Notes: generated by a model not told the origin, from the sequence alone. 64,000 nt of DNA from Polyangium sp. y55x31 (GCF_029946505.1 NZ_JARZHG010000015.1:62001-126000), one strand, 5' to 3'. Counted from the stretch's first letter, positions 52,259-60,989 are shown. Numbers and translations are program-made.

Positions 52259-53668
52259 TCATTTGTAGAGCGTGACGGTATAGGCGCGCGGCAATTCGGG
52301 GCCCTCATCGGGGTCGAACGGGTGGCTCCGATCGATGCTGCCCGCATTCACGCCGACGACCAGAAGGCCCGCGAGGCCACGCAGGTCGCGAATCGAGCGA
52401 TCGGCGTGGGTCGCGCCGTTGATGCCGGCGATGGCCACGCGGCCGACCTCGGCCCCCGTGCGGTCGATCTTCACGAGCGCCCAGTGGAAAAACACGCCGA
52501 GTTCCCAGTCCGCGGCGAACGTGATCTCGGCGTCCTCGGGCGCGCCTTGCAAATCGAGCCAGAGGTACGTCGCGCCGGTCGGTTGAATCGGCCGGACCGG
52601 CGCGAGCCGTCGCGGAAGGGTGTCGTAGGTGACGGACCATTCGAAGCGGACGCGGCCGAAATCACCGAACCGATCGACGTCCACGAGGTGCGCGCCGTCG
52701 CTCCGCGAGCCGACGAAGGCACGATCGACGGCAAAATCGAGGAGGAGGTCCTCGAAAGGTTTTTCGCGGGCGCGAGCATTGCTGCGCAAGGCGTCGAAGA
52801 CGTCGGGCTCGTTGGCGAAATGAAGGGCGGAAGGGTCGGTGCGCTGGCCAGCGACGGCGAGGAGGCCAAAAAGGACACCGGAGGGGATGCCCGTGCCGTA
52901 GTTTTCGTCGAGGAAACGCGTGAAAAGGAAGGCGCCCGTAGGTTCGTCGGGGTCTGCGAAGGTGGTGAGCGAACGCTCGGGAGCGCGCTGGAAATCGTCG
53001 ACGGCCGCAGCGTCGAGGAGGCCACAATCGACGATCGTGGAAGCGAGCTCCGAGCCGACCATCGCAATGGCGGAAGGTTCGGCGCCCGCGTCGAGGCGAA
53101 GGACGGCGGCATGGGCGAGCGCGCGGGTGACGGCAGCGTCGAGCTCACAGCCGGCCGCGGGATCGGGCGGCGGGAGGACGGTGAACGCAGAGGCGCGGTC
53201 CCAGGCGCCGCCCGTGGCAATGCCGTCGGGCACGGTGAACGGCGGGAGAGCGTCTTCGACGAGGTAGAGGTCGTACCGCGCATCGCCGCCGCGATCGTCG
53301 TCGGGCAAGGGCAGCGGCAAGCCGAGCGCGATCATGGCGCGAAGAGCGCGTTCGGCGGAGGCGAGCGCGCGAAGGATCGAGCCCTCGGCCACGGAGGCGG
53401 CGGCATGCACGCAGACGGGCGCGAGGAAGGAACAGGCAGCCCTGGGGACGGCGGCGGCACGCGGGCGCTCGCGCGCGGGGAGAACCGAGGGGCCGGCTGG
53501 GCGTGCAGTAGCGGGGGCGGACGCGGGAGCGGAGGCGGAGGCGGGAGCGGACGCGGAGCCGGAAGCGGACGCAGAAGCGGCCACGGGCGCGGACGCGGCA
53601 ACCGCAGCGACCAGCAGTCCTGCCCACCCGATGGCCCAGCGCCCGCGCGACGAGCGCGAAGCCGCCAT
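52259..53668 (-). CDS. Secreted protein of unknown function
   Basis: A 469-residue exported protein. The N-terminus has a signal peptide (WAIGWAGLLVAAVAASAPVA) followed by a Ser/Ala/Pro-rich low-complexity linker (ASASGSASAPASASAPASAP). The remainder has two cysteines near the start (RAACSFLAPVCVHAAAS) and several beta-rich segments (RFEWSVTYDTLPRRLAPVRP, TYLWLDLQGAPEDAEITF, DWELGVFFHWALVKIDR). The helical centre with FLDENYGTGIPSGVLFGLLA hints at a metallopeptidase-like scaffold, but no HExxH is present. No family recognised. It is convergent with the TetR gene (15 bp). Confidence 0.62.
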   Translation of the reverse strand: MAASRSSRGRWAIGWAGLLVAAVAASAPVAASASASGSASAPASASAPASAPATARPAGPSVLPARERPRAAAVPRAACSFLAPVCVHAAASVAEGSILRALASAERALRAMIALGLPLPLPDDDRGGDARYDLYLVEDALPPFTVPDGIATGGAWDRASAFTVLPPPDPAAGCELDAAVTRALAHAAVLRLDAGAEPSAIAMVGSELASTIVDCGLLDAAAVDDFQRAPERSLTTFADPDEPTGAFLFTRFLDENYGTGIPSGVLFGLLAVAGQRTDPSALHFANEPDVFDALRSNARAREKPFEDLLLDFAVDRAFVGSRSDGAHLVDVDRFGDFGRVRFEWSVTYDTLPRRLAPVRPIQPTGATYLWLDLQGAPEDAEITFAADWELGVFFHWALVKIDRTGAEVGRVAIAGINGATHADRSIRDLRGLAGLLVVGVNAGSIDRSHPFDPDEGPELPRAYTVTLYK

Positions 53669-53749
53669 TTGACACCCCTCGGCGCGACGCCCTACAACGA
53701 TGAAGTCCGAGATCGTCGGGCTCCGAAGGCCGCTCGACACGGGTAGGGT

Positions 53750-54325
53750 ATGTACACGAACGCGGGGACTTTGTCGTTCGACCTCGCTGAAGGGCTCGTG
53801 CGGCTCGGCGGAGAGGCGCGCCTCGTCGTGCCCGCCTCCGCGCTCATGGCGCTCTGGGGCGGCGCGAGCCCCGCCGCGCGTCGCGTCTTCGGTCGCGTCC
53901 TCGGCGAGTCGATCGGTCGCGCCGCCGCCAAACGCCTCGCTCCCGAAGGCGCAGATCCGACGAGCACGATGCTCGACGCGAGCCCCGAAGCCGCGCTCTC
54001 CGAGCTCGCCGCCGCGTGGGCGCTCGCAGGGCTCGGCGCGCTCGACCTCGAACGGTGGGGCCGCGCGCTCGTGTTCGTCGTGGGACAGTCCCCGCTCGGC
54101 GCGGACGGCGACGAGCTCTGCGAGATCGCGCTCGAAGGCGCGCTCTCCGTGGCGAGCGGCAAGAGCGCGCGGGTCGTGCGGATCGAGCGCGTCGAGGCGC
54201 GCGCGCGGTTTTTCGTGAGCAACGCCGGCGCGACGGCGAGGATGCGCGCGGAGCTCGCGCGAGGCACGGTATGGGCCGAGGTGCTCGCCGAGCTCGACGG
54301 GCCCTCCTCCCGAGGTGACGCTTGA
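53750..54325 (+). CDS. Unknown protein, 191 residues
   Basis: A 191-residue soluble protein with ATG 53750. Landmarks: LSFDLAEGLVRLGGEARLVV, VFGRVLGESIGRAAAKRLAP, ALVFVVGQSPLGADGDELCE, and VRIERVEARARFFVSNAGA. The last resembles the ligand-sensing V4R/DUF-type small-molecule fold, but the resemblance is weak. It overlaps the next gene by a TTGA (54322-54325), so the two are translationally coupled. Confidence 0.6.
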   Translation: MYTNAGTLSFDLAEGLVRLGGEARLVVPASALMALWGGASPAARRVFGRVLGESIGRAAAKRLAPEGADPTSTMLDASPEAALSELAAAWALAGLGALDLERWGRALVFVVGQSPLGADGDELCEIALEGALSVASGKSARVVRIERVEARARFFVSNAGATARMRAELARGTVWAEVLAELDGPSSRGDA

Positions 54326-54849
54326 GCGACGACGACGACCAGGACTGGCCCGGCTCGCCGGAGACGAAGGTTTCGAAGTCCACGCCGGACCTCGTTCCGC
54401 CCGCTTCGTCACGACAACCGCGCTCGCTCAAGGACGAGCTGCCGCTCGACGACGCCTTGCCCGGCATCCTCGACCCCGAAGCCGAGCCGCTCCCCGAGTC
54501 CGAGGAGCGCCCGCCGGCCTCGCGCAAGGTCGCGAGCGTGCGCGTGCCCGATGCGCGCGGCGACGAGCGCGTCGACGACTACTCGACCTGGGAGATCGAC
54601 GGCCTCACGGCCGAGCCTCCGCCCACGCGCAAAGCCGGCTGGCTCGGCGTGGAGCGAAAGACGCCCGTCGAGGGCACGCGCGTGCTCATCGAGCCGAACG
54701 CGGCCACGGGGCCGAACGTCGTGCGACGCGTGCTACCGGAGGACGAGCTCGTCGCGCTCGGATCTCCTGCACGCGCCCACCGCGCCGCGACGTTCGGCGA
54801 GCTGCTCGACGGAACGCTTTCGCTGGGTGAAGAGGACGAAGGGGCTTAG
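54322..54849 (+). CDS. Acidic disordered protein, 175 residues
   Basis: A 175-residue protein starting with TTG (54322) that overlaps the previous stop. The first ~100 residues are Asp/Glu/Pro-rich and disordered (SDDDDQDWPGSPETKVSK, ELPLDDALPGILDPEAEP). A short conserved patch follows (YSTWEIDGLTAEPP, TRKAGWLGVERKTPVEGTRV). It looks like a partner or regulatory subunit of the coupled gene. Its stop overlaps by four bases with the convergent gene (TTAG at 54846-54849). Confidence 0.55.
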   Translation: MSDDDDQDWPGSPETKVSKSTPDLVPPASSRQPRSLKDELPLDDALPGILDPEAEPLPESEERPPASRKVASVRVPDARGDERVDDYSTWEIDGLTAEPPPTRKAGWLGVERKTPVEGTRVLIEPNAATGPNVVRRVLPEDELVALGSPARAHRAATFGELLDGTLSLGEEDEGA

Positions 54850-55823
54850 CCCTTCTTCGGCGGCTGCTGCGGCGACATCGTCCGCGACATGAACGAGTAG
54901 ACGTCCATCTTGTCGCGCGGCGTCTGGCCCTTCTCGGTGAGCTTCTGCGCGATGTCGTCGACGAGCGCGCGCATGCGCTCGTACGCGGCCGCGCTGGGCG
55001 CGCGCTCGTACTTGAGCGGGAAGCTCATCATCGCCGCCTGCTTCTCGTAGAACGACGGTTTCACGAAGACGTGCTCTTCCGGGTTCAAGAGCGCCGAGAG
55101 CACCGTCGCGAGCGGCCACGTCGCGAGCTTCGCCTTGCCGAGCACCGCGACCAGCCGATCGAAGCGCGCGTCGTACGCGTCGCTTCCATGGAGCAGATCA
55201 CGCACCGCCTCGGCGACGGCGCGGTCGTGCTCGGCCGCCATCTTGCTGAACGGGATGATGTCGCCGAGCGGGTGCAGGAGGCCCGTCGCCGCCTTGTGGA
55301 TCGTGCGCACGTTCGCCACGATCTCCGCGAACGCGCCGGCCTGGATCTGCTTGTCGAGCACCTCGCGCGAGAGGAGATCACGCGCCGTGGCCGCCGCGAT
55401 CGCGCGCGTCGCCTTGGCCTTCTTCGCCGTCGGGTTCGGGTCCTCGGCGCCGCGCTCCTCCTTGGCGAAACGCGCGCTCGTGAAGCCACCCGGGAAGATC
55501 TCGAGGAAGAGCGCGAACTGCGCGTCGAAGTTCGGCAGGACGGGCGCGACCGCCTTCTGCTTCGGCTTGCCCGACGGCGACCTCTGATCCTTGAGCCCGC
55601 GGACCTTCTTTTCGAGGGCGCGCGCCTCCGCGGCGCCGAGCGTGACCGGCTCGAGCTTCGACCAGAAGGCCTTGGCGATCGAGTGGCTCATGCCATCCTC
55701 GAAATCGTAAAAGCGCTTGTCGTCGCGTTCTTCCGAGAGATATCCGAGGCCCCACTCGGGACAGCCCGGGTGCTTGACGATCATCGGCGCGACGGCGGAG
55801 GCAGGGGGGACGTTCACGGTCAT
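54846..55823 (-). CDS. DUF3553-like N-terminus protein, unknown function
   Basis: A 325-residue protein; ATG 55823. The N-terminal ~45 residues (MIVKHPGCPEWGLGYLSEER, then DDKRFYDFEDGMSHSIAKAF) resemble DUF3553, a small beta domain linked to helicases and nucleases. The remainder is helical with a Lys-rich stretch (NPTAKKAKATRAIAAATA) and a C-terminal ~120 residues containing LATWPLATVLSALLNPEEHVF, KPSFYEKQAAMMSFPLKYER. A restriction/DNA-interaction role is conceivable but unproved. It is convergent with the acidic protein (four-base overlap). Confidence 0.55.
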   Translation of the reverse strand: MTVNVPPASAVAPMIVKHPGCPEWGLGYLSEERDDKRFYDFEDGMSHSIAKAFWSKLEPVTLGAAEARALEKKVRGLKDQRSPSGKPKQKAVAPVLPNFDAQFALFLEIFPGGFTSARFAKEERGAEDPNPTAKKAKATRAIAAATARDLLSREVLDKQIQAGAFAEIVANVRTIHKAATGLLHPLGDIIPFSKMAAEHDRAVAEAVRDLLHGSDAYDARFDRLVAVLGKAKLATWPLATVLSALLNPEEHVFVKPSFYEKQAAMMSFPLKYERAPSAAAYERMRALVDDIAQKLTEKGQTPRDKMDVYSFMSRTMSPQQPPKKG

Positions 55824-55872
55824 GGGCGGCCAGAGTAGCCCATGAGGAGCGCGGCGCACGCGATGTCCGCGC

Positions 55873-56526
55873 TCAATTCAGCTCGCGCCCGCCCGGCGCG
55901 AGCGTGTGCCTCTGCATCGCGAGGACCTCAGCTACGCGGCGAACACGCGCACGCGGCGAGAGGGTCTCGAGGATCGCTTGACGCTCGCGCGCGTCGAGCA
56001 CGAGATGGTGGGCGCAGAGATCGGCGAGCAAAGCCGGCTTCGCGTCGCGCGGCAAGCGAAACTCGAAGCCTCGATCCCGCTCCCGCACGAACTGCGTGAA
56101 CGACGTCGCGGTCGATACCAACGCCGACAGCTCGCTCTGCGTGATTTCCTCGTCCGGCGGGACGAGCACCTCCGCGGCAGCACGCCGGTACGGCGGCTCG
56201 AACGGAAGCTCGGAAAGACGCACCCGCGCGCGGCCCCGGACGAGAATGTTGTACCGACCGCCCGGAAGCTCGGTGTGGTCGAGGATCGTCCCGAGCCCGG
56301 CGACCTCTGCGATCTCGGGATGCCCGTGCGCGTCCACGGGCCGCTCGTTCGTGATCATGACGATCGCCATCGAGCGGTGCGTCTTCAGCACGTCGGCCAC
56401 CATGGCGCGGTAGCGCGGCTCGAAGATGTGCAGCGGCAAGAGCGCGCCCGGAAAGAGCACCGTGTTCGGCAGCGGGAAGAGGGGTAGCGCCGGGAGCGCC
56501 TCCAGCAGATCCGAAAGGGTGTTCAT
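55873..56526 (-). CDS. LON substrate-binding domain (PUA-like) protein
   Basis: A 217-residue protein matching the N-terminal domain of Lon protease (PF02190) without the ATPase or protease: ALPLFPLPNTVLFPGALLPL, HIFEPRYRAMVADVLKTHR, GTILDHTELPGGRYNILVRG, and VRLSELPFEPPYRRAAAEVL. Stand-alone LON-domain proteins are common in bacteria and of uncertain role (substrate adaptor, or PUA-like RNA or cofactor binding). It is in tandem with the downstream DUF3553-like gene on the same strand (49 bp apart) and upstream is the folE unit on the same strand. Confidence 0.85.
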   Translation of the reverse strand: MNTLSDLLEALPALPLFPLPNTVLFPGALLPLHIFEPRYRAMVADVLKTHRSMAIVMITNERPVDAHGHPEIAEVAGLGTILDHTELPGGRYNILVRGRARVRLSELPFEPPYRRAAAEVLVPPDEEITQSELSALVSTATSFTQFVRERDRGFEFRLPRDAKPALLADLCAHHLVLDARERQAILETLSPRARVRRVAEVLAMQRHTLAPGGRELN

Positions 56527-56587
56527 CGAACGAACGTAGCACGCACCACAGGAGGGGCGTACGCCGATGACCCCGAACGGACGAACG

Positions 56588-57151
56588 TCAGCGGCCGAGA
56601 GCCGCGAGCGCGAGCGCGCGCCCGTCGCTCGTGGCGAACGATCCGCCGAACGACAGGGTCTCCACGATCGCCCCGGTTTTCCGCTCGCCTCGCGACACGA
56701 GACACGTGTGCGTGAGCGAGAGCTTGCAGAGCGCGCCCTTCGCTTCGAGCTCGCGGCCGATGAGGTCGACCACCGTGGCGCCGATCTGCTCCTGCAAGGT
56801 CAGCCTGCGCGCCACGACGTCGACGACACGCGCGAGCGTGCCGATCCCAGCGACACGCGCGCCCGGCTGATACGCGACGATCGCCGAGCCGAACGCGGGC
56901 AAGAGGTGATGCGGGCAGATCGTCGTGACCGCGAGATCACGCACGACGACGATGCCCGTGCCCGTGTCGGTCACGCCGAGCGAGCCTTCGCGCAGGACGG
57001 CGGCGGCGTCGATCGACTCGCCTTCGAGCAGGTCGTCGGCCCATGCGTCGGCGACGCGTTCGCCTGTGCCCTCGAGCTCGCCCACGGGCTCGTGCCCGAG
57101 AGCGCGCAGAAAATCCTCCACGGCCCGCGCGGCTGCTCTGCGATCGATCAT
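56588..57151 (-). CDS. folE: GTP cyclohydrolase I
   Basis: A 187-residue FolE, the zinc enzyme converting GTP to 7,8-dihydroneopterin triphosphate, first step of folate and biopterin synthesis. Zinc and active-site motifs: VTTICPHHLLPAFGSAIVAY (Cys, His, His), GIGTLARVVDVVARRLTLQE, and LTHTCLVSRGERKTGA (second zinc Cys). It starts five bases after DUF2203's stop, the last gene of a MerR-DUF2203-folE operon, which implies control of pterin supply by the regulator. Confidence 0.93.
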   Translation of the reverse strand: MIDRRAAARAVEDFLRALGHEPVGELEGTGERVADAWADDLLEGESIDAAAVLREGSLGVTDTGTGIVVVRDLAVTTICPHHLLPAFGSAIVAYQPGARVAGIGTLARVVDVVARRLTLQEQIGATVVDLIGRELEAKGALCKLSLTHTCLVSRGERKTGAIVETLSFGGSFATSDGRALALAALGR

Positions 57152-57156
57152 GATGG

Positions 57157-57585
57157 TCAGTTATACAGCGGCTTCGACGGGATCCCGATGGGCTTGCGCC
57201 CGGAAAAACCCTGGTCGAGCTCGTGCCAGTGCTCGACGGCGCGCTCGCCGTACCGCCAGCAGAGCCAGACGTCGCGGCCCTCGATCTGCCCGAGGAAATC
57301 GCAGAGGCCGATGCGCGGATCCTTCACGGCAACGCCGAGCTCCTCGATGGCGCGCCAGCCGTCTTCGTAGACCAGGAGCTCGGCTCGAAGGGCGCGCTCC
57401 TCGGGATCGAGCGCCTCTTCGCCCTCGATCATCACGAGCAAGCGCCCGCCCTGGCCTCGCGCGCGCATCGCGCGCAGCCGCTGGTCGATGTCGAACGCGC
57501 GGCGCATCTGCTCGCCGACGAGGAGCGACAGGCGCGGCACGAGGGCGTTCGCTTCGGCGACCGTCCAGATCCGCCGGACGCTCAA
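57157..57585 (-). CDS. DUF2203-family protein
   Basis: A 142-residue protein of the DUF2203 family: MSVRRIWTVAEANALVPRLS, then LVGEQMRRAFDIDQRLRAM, and KDPRIGLCDFLGQIEGRDVW, LCWRYGERAVEHWHELDQGF, ending FSGRKPIGIP. TTG start at 57585 overlaps the MerR stop (TTGA), so translation is coupled. The conserved GxxDFxGxxxGRxVxLCWxxGE pattern is typical. The biochemical function is unknown. Co-transcription with merR and folE suggests a link to pterin/folate control. Confidence 0.82.
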   Translation of the reverse strand: MSVRRIWTVAEANALVPRLSLLVGEQMRRAFDIDQRLRAMRARGQGGRLLVMIEGEEALDPEERALRAELLVYEDGWRAIEELGVAVKDPRIGLCDFLGQIEGRDVWLCWRYGERAVEHWHELDQGFSGRKPIGIPSKPLYN

Positions 57586-58208
57586 GGGGACTCTTTCTCG
57601 CCCTCGGCCTCGCCAGGCTGCGCCGGGACCTTGCGCGCCTGATCGTGGTTGCACGGGTTGATCGACCAGAGCACGCGCACGCTCCGCGGCAGGACCGGGT
57701 GCGACGTCATCACGGTGCACGTCTCGCACGCCGTCGGGAAGCCTCGATCGTCCTCGCACTTCATGCACGGCTCGACGATCTTCGTGGTCTCTTCGAGGTC
57801 GTCGCGCAGGCGGTTCAGGACCGCGAGCTTTTCTTTCAGCTCGTCGATCCGCGCGGCGAGGACGCGCGTAGCCTGCTGCGCGGCCGCCGACCCCGACGAC
57901 GCCGTCTTCTTCACGTCGAGGATGGCCTTGATGTCGTCGAGCGACAGACCGGCCATGCGCATGTCCGTCACGAGCATCAGCCGATCGAGCTCGGATCGCT
58001 CGAAGAGGCGATGTCCGCCGTCGGTGCGCCGGGCGGGCCGCAAGATGCCTTCTTCCTCGTAGAAACGCACCGTGCGGAGCGTGCTGTTCGACAGCCGCGC
58101 CATCTCACCGGTGGTCAAAAGCTGCGTTTCGCGCGGGCGGTCCGCCTCCGCAGGAGCAGCCGATGGGGCGGGCGAATCGGCGCGCGGAGCAGGGGCATGA
58201 GGATCCAC
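57582..58208 (-). CDS. MerR-family regulator with Cys-rich C-terminus
   Basis: A 208-residue regulator (GTG start). Residues ~28-95 are a MerR winged helix (LLTTGEMARLSNSTLRTVRF, YEEEGILRPARRTDGGHRLF). A coiled coil (~100-135) follows. The C-terminal part is cysteine-rich (CMKCEDDRGFPTACETC, then NPCNHD), resembling a metal- or redox-binding cluster. The ~27-residue N-terminal leader before the HTH is unusual. A perfect palindrome, GGTTACGTAACC, lies 20 bp upstream. It heads the operon merR-DUF2203-folE. Confidence 0.85.
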   Translation of the reverse strand: MDPHAPAPRADSPAPSAAPAEADRPRETQLLTTGEMARLSNSTLRTVRFYEEEGILRPARRTDGGHRLFERSELDRLMLVTDMRMAGLSLDDIKAILDVKKTASSGSAAAQQATRVLAARIDELKEKLAVLNRLRDDLEETTKIVEPCMKCEDDRGFPTACETCTVMTSHPVLPRSVRVLWSINPCNHDQARKVPAQPGEAEGEKESP

Positions 58209-58227
58209 GGGTTTCCAGGGTACATGA

Positions 58228-58239
58228 GGTTACGTAACC
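58228..58239 (-). promoter_or_regulatory. Candidate MerR operator
   Basis: GGTTACGTAACC is a perfect 12-bp palindrome located between a minus-strand TTGCCG (58244-58239) and TACCCT (58222-58217). MerR proteins bind such palindromes between -35 and -10 boxes and distort the DNA. The -10 is only ~8 bases before the GTG, so the mRNA would be nearly leaderless. Confidence 0.55.
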
Positions 58240-58429
58240 GGCAAGGGGGCTTCCCATTCGCGCGTGTATGTTTACCCCCACACATGCGTGTTTCTCGGGG
58301 TCCGTCGTCGTCCCTCCAGGTTTGCGCAGCGGCCTATGAACGACGGTTCTCACCCAGCGAGGCAAAGCACGAAACTCCGCTTCTTCGCTTGAATGCGAGG
58401 GAGGCACGTCACTTGCTCATGAGCTCGGC

Positions 58430-60475
58430 ATGCACTTGCGCTTGCTCCCTCTCACGGGCCTCGCCGCGATCACGACCCTCGCCATGACCCAGCACGCCGA
58501 CGCGACCGGCGCCTGGCTTCCGAGTGGGGAGGCCACGCCGATCGAGCAGCGTGTGGCCGTCGCCGTCGGTCCCACGCACGTGGCGCTCTGGACGAGCCTC
58601 CGCGCGTCGGCGGAAAGCGGTCCGTTCGGGATCATCGTCCCCGTCGCCCCGGGCGCCGCGCTCGATCACAGCTCCGACGCGTGGTTCGAGGCGCTCAACG
58701 CCGCCACCGCGCCGCGCGTCTTCCCGCCGGCGGGCGTGACCCCGACGTGCCCCGGCGCAGAGCCCTCCGAGAACACGGATCCGTTCCACGTGACCGACGA
58801 TCTCGGCGCGACCGAGAGCCTCGCGCCCGTCGAATCCGTCCTCTTGCCGGACACGACTGCGGTCCTCGCGTGGGCGAACAAGCATGGCTTCGGCATCTCG
58901 CCCGACGTCGCCGCCGCGCTCTCCGGCATGGCGGGAAAACGCTTCTTCGCCGAGCGCTACGACGCGCCGAGCGCGCCGTTCGTCACCACCACCCTGCGCG
59001 TCGTGTCGGAGGCGGCGGCCCCCGTGCTCCCGCTCGCGCTCACGCGCGCCGGCGCCTCGGATCTGCGTGTGACGGCGTGGCTGCTCGGCAAGGGCAGGGC
59101 TGCGCTCACCGGAAGCAAGCCGATCACGCTCTCGACGAGCGCTCTCTACTGGGAGACGGGCCACGACGCGTCGAACTACGTGGCGCTGCGCGAGCAAGAG
59201 CTGCTCGCCTGGGGCAAGAGCGCGGTGCTGATCGAGGCGGCGAGCCACGAGGCGCTCGTGAGCAACATGCCGATCGCAAACGGCACGGGCTCGGTGACGG
59301 GCGTGGTGACGAGCTTCTTCCAGCGCGCCGCGACGTACGGCGATGGGAGCGCCAGCGCCTCGCCTTGCATCACGGCGGCCGCGCTCGCGCTCGATGCGGC
59401 GTATCCGGTGGCCGATACGTGTCCACGCGCGGGGCTCGGCGTCGTGGACGATGGTCCCGCGTGCGTGGAGTCGCCCGCGGGCGCGGAGATCGATCCCGCG
59501 AAGCTACGCTGCGGCGGCATCACGGACGACCTCGCCGTCGCGCTCTCCGGCATGGTTCCGAAGGAGACCGTGCTCACGCGCGCGACGATGTTCATCCCGA
59601 AAAACGCGGCCGGCAGCACGTGGCCCGTGACGTTCGACCCCGCGTCTTCCGACGTAAATCCCTTGCTCACGGCGACGAGCCTCGACCTCGCCTCCTGCAA
59701 CAACAGCAGCAGCAGCTCGACGAGCAGCGGCAGCAGCAGCAGCTCGGGCGGAAGCAGCAGCTCGGGCGGACAAGGCGGATCGAACGGCGTCGGCGTCGGC
59801 GTCGGCGGGTCGGCCGGATCGGCCGGCTATTACTACGATGACGACTACGACAACGATGTCGCCTGCGCCTGCGTCGGCACCGCGGATCCCGTGATCACCG
59901 ACGACACGGGCAGCGGGGGCGATGACTACTACTACGACGATTCATCGAGCGAAGACTGCAGCGGCGACACGACGGACACGGGCGAAGACGAGTACTACGA
60001 CGACTCGTCGAGCGAGGACTGCAGCGGCGACACCACCGAAGACGAGTACTACGACGACTCGTCGAGCGAGGACTGCAGCGGCGACACGTCGGACGACGAG
60101 TACTACGACGACTCGTCGAGCGAGGACTGCAGCGGCGACACCGACGACGGCAGCGACGACAGCAGCAGCGACTCGGATTGCAGCGGCGACACCGACGACG
60201 GCAGCGACAGCGACGACTGGGGCGACTGGGAAGAGGCGCGCAAGTCGAGCAGCGCGGCGAAGCGTGTCGCGACGATCGATGCCTCCCGAAAGGACGACAC
60301 GTCGTCCGCCGCGCACCGCGCTCCCGCGAAAAAAATGCGCAAACGCGGGCCGAAGGCGTCCGTCATCACCCTCGGCTTGCTCGCGATCCTCGCGCCGCTT
60401 CGTCGCCTCGCGCGGCCCGATCGTTCGCGGCGCGGCGCCAAGGACAAACCCCGGCGCGAGCGTTCTTCGTCGTGA
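58430..60475 (+). CDS. DUF2330 surface protein with acidic tandem repeats
   Basis: A 681-residue protein. Signal peptide (MHLRLLPLTGLAAITTLAMT, then QHADA). Residues ~30-425 match DUF2330 (WLPSGEATPIEQRVAVAVGP, GPFGIIVPVAP, YWETGHDASNYVALREQELL), a family of myxobacterial secreted proteins. Residues ~425-460 are Ser/Gly-rich, and ~460-595 contain tandem ~18-residue acidic units, EDEYYDDSSSEDCSGDT. The C-terminal ~55 residues combine a hydrophobic stretch (SVITLGLLAILAPL) with an Arg-rich tail, resembling a sorting tail. It is probably a cell-surface, calcium-rich exported protein. Confidence 0.82.
   Translation: MHLRLLPLTGLAAITTLAMTQHADATGAWLPSGEATPIEQRVAVAVGPTHVALWTSLRASAESGPFGIIVPVAPGAALDHSSDAWFEALNAATAPRVFPPAGVTPTCPGAEPSENTDPFHVTDDLGATESLAPVESVLLPDTTAVLAWANKHGFGISPDVAAALSGMAGKRFFAERYDAPSAPFVTTTLRVVSEAAAPVLPLALTRAGASDLRVTAWLLGKGRAALTGSKPITLSTSALYWETGHDASNYVALREQELLAWGKSAVLIEAASHEALVSNMPIANGTGSVTGVVTSFFQRAATYGDGSASASPCITAAALALDAAYPVADTCPRAGLGVVDDGPACVESPAGAEIDPAKLRCGGITDDLAVALSGMVPKETVLTRATMFIPKNAAGSTWPVTFDPASSDVNPLLTATSLDLASCNNSSSSSTSSGSSSSSGGSSSSGGQGGSNGVGVGVGGSAGSAGYYYDDDYDNDVACACVGTADPVITDDTGSGGDDYYYDDSSSEDCSGDTTDTGEDEYYDDSSSEDCSGDTTEDEYYDDSSSEDCSGDTSDDEYYDDSSSEDCSGDTDDGSDDSSSDSDCSGDTDDGSDSDDWGDWEEARKSSSAAKRVATIDASRKDDTSSAAHRAPAKKMRKRGPKASVITLGLLAILAPLRRLARPDRSRRGAKDKPRRERSSS
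59921..60201 (+). repeat. 54-bp tandem repeats in the DUF2330 gene
   Basis: Copies starting at 59984, 60038 and 60092 are exactly 54 bp apart and nearly identical, encoding the 18-residue unit EDEYYDDSSSEDCSGDTx; a degenerate copy precedes them and partial copies follow to ~60201. The Asp, Tyr and Ser residues and one Cys recur in each. Confidence 0.85.
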
Positions 60476-60481
60476 GGGCCC

Positions 60482-60524
60482 CGCATGCCCGCTTCCGGGG
60501 CTGTCCGGGGCGACCGGGCATGCG
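60482..60524 (+). terminator. Hairpin after the DUF2330 gene
   Basis: CGCATGCCCG (60482-60491) pairs with CGGGCATGCG (60515-60524), 10-bp stem with a 23-base GC-rich loop. No U tract. It lies in the 60476-60764 gap, where a TATGAT (60711-60716) is a possible -10 of the next gene; no other feature is supported there. Confidence 0.5.
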
Positions 60525-60764
60525 CCGAGGTCCCGTCGGCCTGGCAGGAAAACGTCGGACGATCCTCCGATGGGCCGTGTTGCCGTCGGGGCCGACATGG
60601 TAGGATACGCACATCATGCATCGCGCCGGGCGCCAGACTCGCGAGGGGGTGCAGCATCATCGCGGCACGGGCGGCGATCGCCCAGGCGCCACACGAGACC
60701 CGAGATCCGTTATGATCGGTCGGCTCGGGATGCATGACCCCGCTCAACGAAGGATGGCGCGCGC

Positions 60765-60989
60765 GTGGACTCCCTGTTCGATCAAGTAGTCCAGCGTAGC
60801 GGCCTTTCGCCGGTGTTCGCGAAGGGCACGATCCAGCGGGCGTTCGCGCGGATCGGCGTCGATGCCGCGAAGATGAAGCGCGACGATCTCGAGCGCGCGC
60901 TCCCCACGCTCCAGGCCGCGCTGGGCGTGTTCCTGCCGCCGCAGGAGCTCAAGGAGCGCATCACGGACATCGGCAGACTCTGCCGCTGA
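60765..60989 (+). CDS. Small helical protein, 74 residues
   Basis: A 74-residue protein starting at GTG 60765: MDSLFDQVVQRSGLSPVFAK, then GTIQRAFARIGVDAAKMKRD and DLERALPTLQAALGVFLPPQ. Two or three helices with a Leu/Ala core; a short myxobacterial-type helical module. It stands 21 bp before the NuoE-NuoF-like gene and shares the promoter region. It is not obviously FdsD, the small subunit of formate dehydrogenase. Function unknown; probable first gene of this operon. Confidence 0.55.
   Translation: MDSLFDQVVQRSGLSPVFAKGTIQRAFARIGVDAAKMKRDDLERALPTLQAALGVFLPPQELKERITDIGRLCR

Noticed and set aside
59921-60201. CRISPR array
   Set aside because: The repeats are coding, contiguous and without unique spacers; they encode an acidic peptide repeat.
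60485-60715. 76-residue plus-strand frame after the DUF2330 gene
   Set aside because: No ribosome site, odd composition with Arg/Gly/Cys, overlaps the hairpin region; not supported.
60765-60989. Calling the 74-residue protein FdsD
   Set aside because: Length is similar but the sequence does not show the FdsD pattern, so no name was given.
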